NCBI GenBank assembly: GCA_037447605.1
Contig: CM074819.1
Location: 1,452,143-1,494,780 of the forward strand
DNA: 42,638 nt
Direction: 5' to 3'
Origin: Zygnema circumcarinatum
Taxonomy: Eukaryota; Streptophyta; Zygnematophyceae; Zygnematales; Zygnemataceae
Notes under the pieces: generated by a model
Databases searched by the model: none
The model's input: only the letters and a program-made list of their open reading frames with translations
Told to the model about the DNA's origin: nothing
Part shown: in pieces, positions 1-11,900 of the stretch
How positions within the stretch are numbered: the stretch's first letter is position 1
How the letters are laid out: each line of letters opens with the position of its first letter
Made by a program: the position numbers and the translations under genes

Positions 1-551
1 GGGGGAGGGGGAGGAAGAAAGGAGGGAGAGAGGGAAGTGAGAAGAGAGATTGACGAAGGGAAGAGAGAATGACAGTTATGAGAATAGAGTGAACATAAGA
101 GAAAATAGGTGGAAGGAATCGCTTCCAGCATAAGTTTGATTTAGGCGTTGTGCCTAAAGCAATGTTCTTAAAAAGACAGCCACGAGCAGGAGAGCTAGAA
201 CAGAATATGTACGACTAATATCACCTCGAAACTCACAAATTACCGGAAATTTCTTTCAGGATGAAGGGTCCTGAAACTTATCACTACCTAATCTTACTCA
301 TACTACACATTGCCCTATCGTACAATATTTAACAGTAACAAACTGTTCTAAGAAATGAATGCGAAATCCCTATGTACAGGAAGAGAAATGTACAGACAGG
401 ACATGTAGAGTAACTGGATTCGACTGAAGCATTGTGTTGTCTGGTAATGAAGGAGCTGCGCAGGAGAGACGTTTTTCATGTTTACACGATGACGGCAGAT
501 CTGATGTGATACTCCTGCGCAAACTGTACCTTCAGTCCAAAGCCCTGATTG
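1..551. other. No gene seen; downstream flank of the 552-1790 gene
   Basis: The first 45 bases are a G/A-rich purine tract cut by the window edge. The rest is mixed sequence with no convincing coding frame on either strand. It lies 3' of the minus-strand gene that ends at 552, so part of it is probably 3' UTR. Confidence 0.4.
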
Positions 552-1790
552 TCATCCACTGTCGTGAAGGAAACCTGCCATTACGAGGCCCTCATTGCCA
601 GTCAACGTAACACTCACTGAATTTCTATTGCAAGTACAGCGTTGCATTTTGCTACCTCGAAATCTGTTTTTAGGAAAGTGTAAGTGAGAATGAAGCACAA
701 CAAGATTTTGTGCAAACATCGCCGACCACTGCCAAAAAGGGCAGCTATCCAAGAACTAGCAATAACACTCCCTGATGAAGAATCTTTTCTCCTCTAAAGG
801 CATTAAGCCCTTCCCCCCTCCTCTGAAACCCCACCTTCCCCCCCCCCCCCCTTCCTTCTCCCATCCCTTCCCTTTCCCTTGCTCTTCCCTCACTCTCTTC
901 CTATTTCCCTCTCGCTCCTCGCCACTCGCCACTTGCCACTCCCCCTCCCCACTCCCTCCCACCCTCCTCCCCTCCCTCCCACCGCCTCTCCCTCCCACCA
1001 TCCCTCCCTCCCTCCCTCGCTCGCTCCCTCCCTCCTCCGTCGCTTTCCCCTTCCCCTCTCTCCTCCCCCCCTCCCTCCCTACCTTAAATACACCCTTCAC
1101 TCGCTGCAGAGCTTCGTTGAATTTCTGCTCATGAAGCCTGTACATATCTGTATTCAGCCATGGAGTAGGCAGCACAATCGTTTCACTATTTACCGCCACC
1201 GCCTGAATGATCTCACCAACGCTTGAACTGCTGTTTTCATACTCCTCAGCGGAGCCCTTCAGCTCAACAATGAGGCCCGAGCTTGTCCCATTCACTCTCC
1301 CATCCTCTACATCAGTCTGAGCTTCCACTTCCAGATACACCACATCCATGGCTCCCTCTCCTTTCTCCTCTGCTCCCTCACTTCCTTCCTCTTCTTCCTC
1401 TGCTTCGACCCCGACCTCCCCTCCCTCTTCCCTCGCACCTCCCATTCCCACACCGCCAGTAACTCTCACTCTACATTCACCTTCTCTCCCTCCCTCTCTC
1501 TTATCCTGCAATTCGAATGAATCAGGGAGCAATTCATCGTCCAAGGCAGCCCCTTTTCCTTCCCTCCTCTCCACCTCACTCCCAACACCACATATCCTAC
1601 CTCCAAAGACTCCCTGTTCGCCTGCACTCACCCAGCCATGCTCTCCTGGAGTCAATACAATCACTTCCATATCACTTAACTCCCTGAAAGCCTCCCGTCC
1701 CTCCTCAATTCCCACTATCTGCTCCCTCCAACTCACATTCCTCAATACAAACCTCTCCTCAAACCCTCTCCCTCCTACTTCAGCAGCCAT
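552..1790 (-). CDS. Unrecognised acidic protein, two exons, about 294 residues
   Basis: Proposed exons are 1790-1083 and 728-552. The ATG at 1790 opens a 236-codon exon that ends AAG|gtaggg in phase 0. The 3' exon begins after ggcag at 728 in the matching phase and stops at TGA (554-552). The first exon has a Glu-rich stretch (EAEEEEEGSEGAEEKGEG) in its middle. After it comes a more conserved-looking part, including SETIVLPTPWLNTDMYRLHEQ, that runs across the junction. I do not recognise the family. The intron (1082-729) is almost wholly a pyrimidine tract on the + strand, so the frame stays open through it as a Gly/Arg/Glu-rich shadow. That makes the exon end depend on splice-site logic rather than on a stop. 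The non-repetitive C-terminal part and the consistent phase favour a real gene. Confidence 0.5.
776..1082. repeat. Pyrimidine-rich (CCCT/CCTCC) tract filling an intron
   Basis: About 300 bases of nearly pure C and T on the + strand, so purine on the transcribed sense strand of the 552-1790 gene. It starts directly after that gene's proposed 5' splice site. Confidence 0.8.
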
Positions 1791-2866
1791 GCCTGCTAGG
1801 AGCCCTCCCCTTCAACCACCAAGCACCCTGTAATCTCTGCCTGAAGCTACCCGCGAGGCAGCCCTCCCTCCCCCCCGGCAGCCATGGCCGACCACTTGCC
1901 AGCAGGTCCCTCGTCTTTAGGGCCAGACGGCCGCCCTGACACGCCACACGTGCAAAATCTTCATGCTCGTAGCCAAATATTTCGCACCTGTGAAAGATTT
2001 ACAAGTGTGTCTTACACGTGTGTTATCTTACACGTGTACGATCTAATCGACGGCTGGAATTCTGCCACGTGGTAAAAGTAAATAGCTCGAAATTGTACGG
2101 TTTTCGTGTGAACTGTTTGAGCTGAAGGCTAGGAGCCCAAGGGTTGGCTAAGCCAATGGTTGGCTGGGTCAATGATTGCCTGAGCCAATGGTTGGCCCAA
2201 TGGTCTGACCTGGGCGTCTTCAACGCAGGCTCTACCGTGTACGACTCTCTGCGGGACGATTCGAGTTAGAGGCAAAATCGTGACAGAGTGAGTCCTAATC
2301 GGAATTTTTTTTTTTTTTTTTTTCTCAAGGAAGCATGACTTCCCTTGTTAAAGGACTCGGCCAATGTGGGTTCCAGCTTGCAGTCATGGCTGAAGTACCG
2401 TCTAGGGATCAAAGCCTGACTGAGTCACGATTTTGCCACCACTCGGTAGAATGCAGGACAGGTAACATACGGCACATCATCATCGTCGCGAGGCGGTGCA
2501 TCAAATACATACCACGGCGATGTAAAGACTTCAGTCCCCTTCACGAGGAGGGCCAGTACATAAGAGTCATAAACAACCCTAAAAAACAACTCCCCAGCAG
2601 TAAACGAGGACGGACGGAGTGGCCTTTCATTCAGCTACAGAAAACGGAACGTCGTGTATTGCGTCTGTTAAGAATAATGAACTGACAAACAAAGAATGGA
2701 CGCCTTGACAACCCTAATTTCTCTGTAGAGCTCAAGGGACTATTACCTGGAGGACACGTGAAGCGGAAATAACGCAACGGGCTTTTATTCCAGATTGCGG
2801 ACTCGAGGCAGACGGCACTCGTAGAAAACCCGTTGTGAACAGTCAAACAAGGCTAAACCCCAGGCC
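1791..2866. other. Intergenic region with CCAAT palindromes; no gene seen
   Basis: Upstream of the 552-1790 gene and downstream of the CPL1-like gene. It contains ACGT words near 1945-2070, a CCAAT-rich block near 2125-2210 and a T run near 2307-2323. A 116-codon open frame on + (2335-2685) has no family signal and is taken as chance. Confidence 0.4.
2125..2210. promoter_or_regulatory. Cluster of CCAAT palindromes (GCCAATGGTTGGC-like)
   Basis: Imperfect tandem copies of a unit around the near-palindrome gccaatggttggc, with at least three CCAATGG cores in about 85 bases. It lies 335-420 bases upstream of the ATG at 1790, a plausible place for CCAAT-box (NF-Y) binding. A role as promoter is inferred; the repeat itself is visible. 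Confidence 0.4.
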
Positions 2867-2952
2867 ATCCTCCCTTTCCCTCTCCCTCTCCCTCTCCCTC
2901 TCCCTCTCTCCCTCTCCCTCTCCCTTTCCCTCTCCCTCTCCCTCTTCCTCCC
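2866..2952. repeat. (CCCTCT)n microsatellite abutting the CPL1-like stop codon
   Basis: A CCCTCT hexamer array on the + strand that begins immediately 3' of the TAA at 2955-2953. The CPL1-like 3' UTR would therefore start in a purine repeat. Confidence 0.85.
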
Positions 2953-5900
2953 TTACTCGGCGGTTGCGAACTCTTTTCTCCGGAGTCGCTTGCCAGGCGG
3001 TTGTTGAAGCTCAGGTTTATCATGTGACCTGTCACATCGCCCCGTTAGAGTTTCAGTTTCCAGGAAGAAGCTGATCGGCCATCAGAAACTGAGCTGAATG
3101 CATCGCCTATGCACCGTTCAACCATTCGAAACATGAAGGGCATGGGAGCTGACATGACATGACATGGCATGCAGTTACTGAGCACCGATCGACTATTTAC
3201 CGTCTGAGTGAAGGTTCAGTTCTCACCTTGATCCATTCTTATCTCTCCCTCCCCCTGGCAGCAGCCTTAACGCCGCCTCGGAAGCCTGCAAGAAAGTGGA
3301 GGTGGAAATGGAAGTTACGAAGGGGACATCGCTCAAAGGAAACGACCAATTGTTCATCCATTGACCCCTCCATTCCTTGACTACATATGCAGTCATTAGA
3401 TCACAGTCACGAATGCATTCAAACTGACTACCTTCGGCCAACACATTCAGTCTGGGTTTTTAGGGTTTTTAGGGTTTAATGTAATGTAATGTCTAGAGCC
3501 CCCAATTAGTGTGGGCTCAGAATTCGCGAAGGCCATACAAATATAGGAAAACCCCAAAAAAAGTATTCGAAGCCCACACAAAATCATGCAACCTCAATTT
3601 ATGTTTCCTCCTTTTTAGGAAAAATAAAAAGAAGCAATGAAATTGAAAGACCCAAAATACACATAACTAAATTATTCTTACATATTGCATTGAAACAAAA
3701 AGAAGATAGTGTGACCCACACTAGGTTAAGCTATTCAGCACTAAAATAGTCATCAGTAACCCAATTTAAGTGGCTTATAAAGAGTGTGACCCACAATAGT
3801 ATGTATGGACGTAACAAAATTGAAAGGTTAAAAAATAGTCTGACCCACAGCGAGAAAGAGAAAAGGAGAGAGAAAGAGAGAGAAAGAGAGAGAAAGGGAG
3901 AGGGAGAGTGAGAGAAGAGCAGTTACTTTTTGTACCTGCTATATCTTACACAAATGTCCCCTAAACTGACTGCAAACTTCTTCACTTCATTTCACATAAA
4001 TGTAGTGATAAAACAGAGGGAAAATGACATTTGAGTGAAGTAAGGTTCGCACTACCTCCTGCCTGGTTCCCTTCTTTGTTGTTCCACTCCTAGTCACTAT
4101 CAATTTTCCATCTATCTCCACCTGCAAGGCAGAAAACTGTGACAGAACGTTACACATGCTGACCACATCCCAATGAAAGGCCCAACAACTCTCTCCCCTC
4201 TCGCCCGCCTCCCTCCCACCCTTCCCCCTTCAACCTGTCTCTCAAAAATACTGAGACACGGATCAATAGAAATGCGTTTAACTTCCAGGAGGAAAGGGCA
4301 GACGGAAGTACATGGCAAGAAAATGTCGGTCTGTGAAGGGGACCTTCTGGAGGTGGCTCCGAATAATGAAGTTCCCAGCCCTCGGCCTCACACTGTCGAA
4401 CATTTTTTTACAAACCGTATACGGGTAAGATTCTTACGATGTTACTTCAGAAACCAATGATCAAAGGAAATTCCATTACCCAGACAACCTAATAACCAAC
4501 TCTTGAAGGCCCTCCATACTCGTGAACAGCTAAAGTATTGCTTGCTCCAGACCTCAAGAATTTCGGGTTTGAAAGGACCATGGGCTATTTAATGCTTCAT
4601 GAATTTGCTTTCATCTTCAACTTCACAAGCCACTCAAATGTGGACTCAACTGTGAGAACACGCGGAACAAAAAGGGCAGAGTAGGTACACAGCTCACCAA
4701 GCTCCTCAATAGGACGACCGGGTTTTCTTGAAAGGAAGTCCCACTAGAAGTTCGAAGTCCATTTCTTTGAGCCTCTACACTCATTCCCACAGCTTCTGCA
4801 TGCAAATCTCTCTCTGCTGATTCCCCACTTTCAAATTCCATAGAAGGTCGTCTCCGAGGGTCTCGCGAATCTCTCCCTCTCCCTCCCACCAGAACAATCT
4901 CTGCATTGCTTTGGCTAGGTCCAACTCCCACAGGAGAAGAACCCTCACCCTTACGCTCTCCTACAGACCCATCCCCTCTACTAAGACCAATTTGAGGGCC
5001 TGAAAGTTCCTCTCTCTGTGGGATGCCGCTGAACCCTAATCCAGCACTCGGTCTGTGATCCTGCTGAGGAAGAAAAGGGGAGATTCTTGGACTTATGTGT
5101 TCTGAAGCTTCCACACGCTTCCATGTAGTTCCAGAATCATCATTTCCATTGTTTCCCACCCATGACCCTCCATTTCTCTCACTTCGTTGAGTAGCCGCAG
5201 CTTCTCTTTCAGCCCTCCACACATCCCACGCTGCCTGAAACTTTCTGCTGTCCTCAGACATTCGTATGACACTACCACTCACACTTTCACTCCCACTCCC
5301 ACTCCCACTCCCACTCCCACTCCCACTCCCACTCCCACTCCCACTCCCACTCCCACTCCCACTCCCACTCCCTCCCCTCCCTCCCACTCCCCTCCCTCCC
5401 ACTCCCACTCCCACTCCACTCCCCACTCCCACTCCCACTCCCACTCCCACTCCCACTCCCACTCCCACTCCCACTCCCACTCCCACTCCCACTCCCACTC
5501 CCACTCCCACTCCCACTCCCTCCTTCCATGCCCCTCACTAATTGGTCACCTGAACCGCGACTTATGTTAACTAACTGCTCTGAATTTCCCCTATTTGGGT
5601 TTCCGTCAAAAGGCCAAAATCCCGCGGGCTGCCCTACATCTACCTGAGGAGCTCGAGGGGGCTGAAACTCAGCTTCTGCATTTGGAGCTAAAAGTGCATC
5701 AGGTGCTTTTGCAGGAACTGGGGCTATTCCTGCAGCAATGCGAGGGTCTCTTGGATTCCTCCGAGAAACTAGGTTTCCCGCAGAGTTGGAAGGAGCTGCC
5801 TTTCCATCTGTTTCTGATCTCTCCTGAAGAGAAGCTCCTACAGGTTGAGGCTGTGCTGAATGGTTCGCAAAACCTGGCCCATTCATTAAGCATATGCGTT

Positions 5901-8900
5901 ATCATGTCAATATGTTAATTGACATGTTAATGTTGAAGTAAACGTATGAAGACTAATAACAGTGCAGGTCAATTAGCCTACTCTTACTCTTGCATTTTGG
6001 TTAAGGAGAAATACCAACGCAAGTCTAACATGGGAAGGAAAAGTTCACCATTGAGAAGATCCAAAACCGCCTCTGCAGCATGAAGTCGAGCGTCTTTCTT
6101 GCTTCGTCCAACACCTTCTCCAACCTTTGTTCCACCCAAGAGAACCTGCATTATTGACTACTTTCTCAATAATTATCGCCGTCACGGGCTCCGTCTTAAA
6201 TCTTAAGTTGCTAATACGAAAGAGAGATCTTCAAAGGCTCGATCCTAAACCTGAAGTAAATAATTCGCCAGAGCTAGGTCTTTCCCAAACATGCTTCACA
6301 CGCATGAAAGGAGAAAGAAAGAAAAATCGTCCCAACTCCAGTAAGGTCATCGTGCCAAGCGTCGAGCGAATTACTAAACCAAAAAAAGAAAATGAGGTTT
6401 GTCTAATGGGAAGGCAGGCCTAAATAATGCACCCCCCTTGCTCATCCCCGGAAGAATTGACATAAAGGACGTTTATTTCATCATCGGAGATGTGATGGAA
6501 ATGCTATAATATGACAGAGAGTTTGAAACTCACCTCCACAGCAAACTCTGGATTGTCTGTCCCTCTTCTGACCGGAGGAGAATACTCCAACTGTAATTTA
6601 AAAACAAAAAATTGAAAGTGAGATCTACTACCAACCTCAGATAGTCAGTGAAAGATGATGCTCTCCAGTCATCCACATCTTTATGTACATGTACTTGCAG
6701 AACCAATTCACATCAGCAGCCAGCCACCTTCTGAACTGATCTCAACTCCTTCCAAGTCCTATATCTTCGTGAGACCTCCCTCTATGACGAGCAATCACAA
6801 TACCAATGTGACTACTTCACTATCTTTGATACTCTACTCCTTCCCCGTTCCTCCCTCCATAGCTCATTCTCTCTTCGCACCCTTTCACTCTCTCGTTTTC
6901 TCTCACCCTTTCTTACGCTTGTGATTTCTCCCATTTCAGGGATACTCAATCTAAAACATTCACCAATACAGTTGAGAAGTCGCTTCAAGGAGGAAAAAGC
7001 AGCATCTTTCAGTGCCATGAATTGGACAAGAAACAGAAGTTGAAAACCTTCAAGGGGTCTCTGTTCGTCACCAGTCAAGACTTACAGCTTCGTGACTCTT
7101 CTGGCTAGCCTCATTCAAGAGACTGATCGGGTTTGCTGGAACAGGTTTGTGTGGGTGAGTTTGCAGCTCTTGAAGCACCTGTCCTATCTTCAAAACTCGC
7201 TGTGATAGATCTGGGGATGGAGAGGGAGACTTGGCTAAAATTAAAGCCAGGGACTGAGCCAATAGGTCCTGAGAACTGGGCACATTCGCTGCAAAAAATG
7301 ACATAAAACCACTTGCAAGCTGTTCTCAGTTTCAACGTAAAACAATGAGAAATATAAGACGTGAAAATGTCAAGTTAGAGCATCAATATGGGAGCATCAA
7401 TATCACTTTGAAATGAAGAGCAGACCTGGACGTGCTGCCTGCTGCAGCTCTTGCTCAGTGCTCTCAGGTGACCGTATTGGAGCTTGAGCCCCACCAGCCG
7501 ATGTTATCGGTAAAGATTGGACCTGAGTCAATAGAGTGGATAATGGTTGGGGTGATCTGCTTCTTGCATAAAGTGTATCAGCAGATTGTCCTCCACCCCA
7601 TCCTGCATGTGGTTTGCGAGGATCCGACGGTCCTAAGCGAGGCCTTCCAGGGATTGAAGGCTCAATTACAGGAGGTGAAAGCTGCATTCCACTCTCGGTA
7701 GTAATTGGTCGACCAAGTGTCATAGATGGAGACTGTGGGAAGCTAAAAGTTTCCGTGTAACCAGAACCTAATGTATGGCTAAGAGGCACTCCTACATGGG
7801 TAGGAGGTAGGATAGGCCCAGAAGGGGAAGGAGATGGTTGGCGAGCTCTCTCCTGCTGTAAGATAAGCATCTTCCTGTGCTCTTCATCGAGATCAACTTC
7901 CGGCAAATCATCGTCGTCGTCGTCATCTATTGCTTCTTTCTGGTTCAATTCGCCTTCCTCTATGTCGACATCTTTCCCATTCGTTCGGGGCCTTTTTGGG
8001 AGGAGTGCAAACCCGGAGTCTATAGATGGTGGAGGCAATTTCGATGGAACTTGAGGGAGCCCAAAAGATAAAGGGATGGGTTCAGCCGGTGGGAGAGGGG
8101 AAGAAATCTGCTTTGACACTGGTAATGGGAGTGGCAGACTTGGTAAGGGAGGAAGCATGCCTTGCGGAGAGCTAGGTCTTAAGATTTTCAGGCTTTGTGA
8201 AGTTGGTAAACTACTGCTGGAAAGTGAAGAACTGGGAGGCTGCTGCTGTGATAGTGGAGGGGCTGGGGAGCTTGAAAGTGGCGGATTGGATAGGAGAGGT
8301 GACTGTACTGAGCGTTGAATCTGCTTCAAGCTGGAAAGCTGGTCTGGTCCATTACCAATTGGACTTAAGTTTGGCACTTGGTCCCCTTGTTTGCCTACTG
8401 AGAATGGCGTGTTCTGCTGCTGTATATTACGGCTGTTTTTTTCTCTAAGTCCTGCACTAGGTTGGTCCCAAGCGAGACTGTGTGTCTGCTGCTGGTAAGG
8501 AAATTTAGTCTGGAATTCCAATTCCTGCTCTGTCTTGGGTAGACTTTTCTGCTGCGTCTGACGGGCAGTTCGCAGAGATATGTCCTGTTGAGAAGGAGGC
8601 TGCTGAGAAGGAGTGAGAGGAACAGGTGGATGCTGTGAGGGAGGTGGAGGCAGACCACCCGGTAAAGGATTAAACTGCAAATTTACCTGACTATTCTGCA
8701 TCATCTGCTTCTGAGGCAGCTGTGCCTGGGAAAGGAATGGCGATAGTTCTATCTTGGGGGGGCCGGAATCAGGGGCTAAAGTTGAAGAAGGTGATACCCC
8801 TTCAGGTGAAGCTTGAGCAGGTGGGCCTAAACCTCCAGGACGCTGCTCAGCCAGTAGACGGCGGAAGAGAGGCAAATGCTTGGCTACTAACTCCTGCTGA

Positions 8901-11900
8901 TCCAAAGGGATCTGAAGCTGATTAAGCATAGCCTGCAAATCAGGAGGCAGCTTTCCTAATACCTCAACATTGTTGCTTTCTTCATTACCCACTTGATCCC
9001 GGTCAGCTTTCCCCTTCACTTCATTTGCAGGAGTGGACGAAGATACAAAAGATCCTTTTGGGTGATCCTCATGTGCATCGGACGTAGTTCCAGTATGAGG
9101 AAGAGGATGAGGAATTTCTCCTATGAACTGAGTCGATATTGGCCCTCCAACAGTCTGCAGATTCGGTCGTGTCCGATCAGCAGTATCGCGGTTTTCTGAG
9201 GGAATTGGCGCAAGCAAACCGCCAGGAACCTGTGATTGCAAAAATTGTAACCATAAAGAAAATTAAATTCAAAAATTCGAGTGCCAAAACATTCCCCTCT
9301 TCCCCCCCCCCCCCCACACACAAATAAAAAAGGATATTCCGTTACATTGACCGAAAGGTGAGATGATAGGAGGGACGGGAGAAAGGAGAGGTTGTGCAGA
9401 GAAGAGAGAGGTTTTCGCAGCCCCTTTGTAACTTGAAGCTCTGTGGTCAAACTATCTCACCTCAGGTGTCATTTGAATAAACATTCCGACGTCAGGTGAA
9501 AGGGGCAGGTCTTCAATGCTGCTGTCAAAGTGGACATCTGCGAGCTGCTTAGATAGAACGTCATCCACTTCCCTGCACAAAATGTGCCGATTCAATATTA
9601 AACACAAAATCAATAGTCAATGTACAGCAGAACAACTGACTAGGACAAGATTACATTTTAATGTTCTGAAAATGAAGGAAACCATTGACAATCGCAATCC
9701 TAGATTTCGATGCGGATGTGCCTAGCAGCATTATGTTTCATTCGCAGTAAGGATATACAGAACAAAACACTTGATGGCTTACACTACCAAAAGTGCAAAA
9801 TGAAAAAAAAGTGAAAGGACAACGGGAGAAACTGCTTACTTGTAGAATCCTCCTCGCACATTGCAAGCTACGGTCCGCACATTGCATAGAACGGGAAATT
9901 GCATGGTAGTCTGTAAGCAGCACGGTACAAGATATGCTATTCAGCATCGAAGCACTCACTTCTTTATCATAACCAGAAAACAACATAAGCCGGCAATGTC
10001 AACTTTTCTTTTCAAATGCTCATGACCACTCTACTTCACTTAAGCAGACCTTTAGTTCGACTCTGAGCTTCATGAAACGCAAAATTTCGGACGATTTTGC
10101 AAACTTTTACTACCGATTTCCATTTAATACGTACTTCTCGATAAGGATTGTAGTAAGGAGCGAAGGCCGGTAAGGCATGGACTCGATTCTGGTCACTGTC
10201 TTCCCAGACTTTCAATCTATCATCTACTACCATAGCCATCTTCGGATGGCACTGATTTTTATGGAAAACACCTTCCAGAGACTTCTTTGCGTCTGCAAAT
10301 AAACCAGAAAAGGAGTTCGAACATTAACATCGAACAACCTAAGGCGGACAAAACGACAAAAGGTCGATAAAGCATACTCAGCAAATACACATAGAGCAAA
10401 GTTACCTAATTCATACAGAGAAGCCAACGGACTCAACAACAATAGAGCATGGTTTTCTTTGGCTTTTTTTCTTTCTGTTGTGAATCATCACCGAGCAGTA
10501 ACATTACAATCAAGTTGAGAAAGGCTTATGTTGCTCTAGCCTTGAGATAGCAGCTCCACACCCGTCAAACATAGAAGCCGCAGTTCATCATACCCCCATC
10601 GTTTTTCATATACATATACATATAGATCGATATTCGATCGAGATACAGCTACAGTATTAACCGTACCTGATTTGACACAAACTATGCGCTCTTGAAGCTC
10701 TTTGGCAGGGATTAGTTTGTTTCCCGGATCTAAAAGCCGCCACATCTCCAACGCATACTGCTTCTCTGACATTGTGCAGACGAAAGCCTCAAATCGCTTT
10801 CGTCCCTTGGCAAGGACATACTTCCTCAATTCATCCCAAGCGGGTCTTAGTCTAACCAAGACACTCGTATCTCTTACCTGCACGTGGCAGGCATCACAGG
10901 CACAACAACAAATTGTTCAGTTCCATCACGAGCAGGCATGCTGAGTCTATATTAAAAAGTAGAGGTATTGGAAGTCATAGAAGTGAGGCGAGAAGGCAAG
11001 TGGAGAAAGAGAATATACGTTGTAAACCACAGTTAAGGGAAAAGGACATGCAACCTAGCAACTATGGGTACAACGGCAAAGAACCTCTCCTAAGGGAAAG
11101 GAAGCAAGGATACCAACAAATACTAAGAAGCTGAATCGTTTTGCGCATCCACATCCTTTAGGCGATTGCAAAATACTTTTACAATGAGCAACAACAGTTT
11201 AATGTAGTCACTAATACATTAACAAAGACTAGAGAACTGGGTCTTTCATAGACTTGGGTCTTAGCACTTACAGCTGGGTCAATTCTTGTCAAAACCATGT
11301 TGCGAACAGGAAGTCTGATGACTGGTCGTATAATAGGCATTACACCCTCAGCACTAGGATGCACAACTTCCATCAGAGCAACTTCTCTGACATTGTTTTC
11401 CACAACCTCATCACTTTCGTAAAATTGCCGCAGTAGAGCTCTGTCTTCCTGATACCGACTATGCTCTGCTGCCATCATTTCCCGTTTGGCTGCGTCTACC
11501 TCCAACTTTATCCGTCGATCTAGAGCGTCCAATTTGTCATCAAATGATCGCAGCGTATTTGCAACAATCAATGTTTCGTCAAGATCAAAAACAATTGCGA
11601 GACAGCGTGGATTAAGAAGGGACAAGCAGGCAGGATACAATCCAGCCCTTGCAATATATCCCCAGAAGCAAGGTCGGTTTTCTTCTCCCCTTGACAACAT
11701 AGCCACCAAATGGAGCTCTCTTCCTCCCTCCAGATTCACGATAGCTGTCTGCAAGAAGTCCAAGGATAGATCACAAGGGTAAATGCTACATCAGTCCTTG
11801 AGCTGCTTACTGATGTAGACGCTGGCATTCAAAGCTTATCAGCTTCAGAACGAGGATTTACACGACACTTATACAAGAACCTCATCCACCTGGCATACAA

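Larger units (their letters stand above)
3227..4392 (-). other. CPL1: CPL1-like gene: exons encoding the second dsRNA-binding domain
   Basis: Exons 4392-4312, 4121-4056 and 3285-3227 encode [35 protein letters not shown] and [13 protein letters not shown] in order. They continue NPVVLLRSL at the end of the preceding exon. Together they follow the alpha-beta-beta-beta-alpha order of the second dsRBD of plant CPL1. The usual GxGxS-type loop is altered here ([10 protein letters not shown]). Confidence 0.8.

Noticed and set aside
2335-2685. 116-codon frame on the + strand
   Set aside because: No recognisable motif, composition not protein-like throughout, and no splice or context support.
4623-5570. 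Long Gly-Val, Thr-Pro, Ser-His and Leu-Pro repeat frames over the hexamer array
   Set aside because: They are alternate-frame and antisense reads of the (CACTCC)n microsatellite. Only the Gly-Ser frames that join homologous CPL1-like sequence are kept.
7432-8925. Several + strand frames of 64-89 codons
   Set aside because: Antisense shadows of the long CPL1-like exon 9229-7426.
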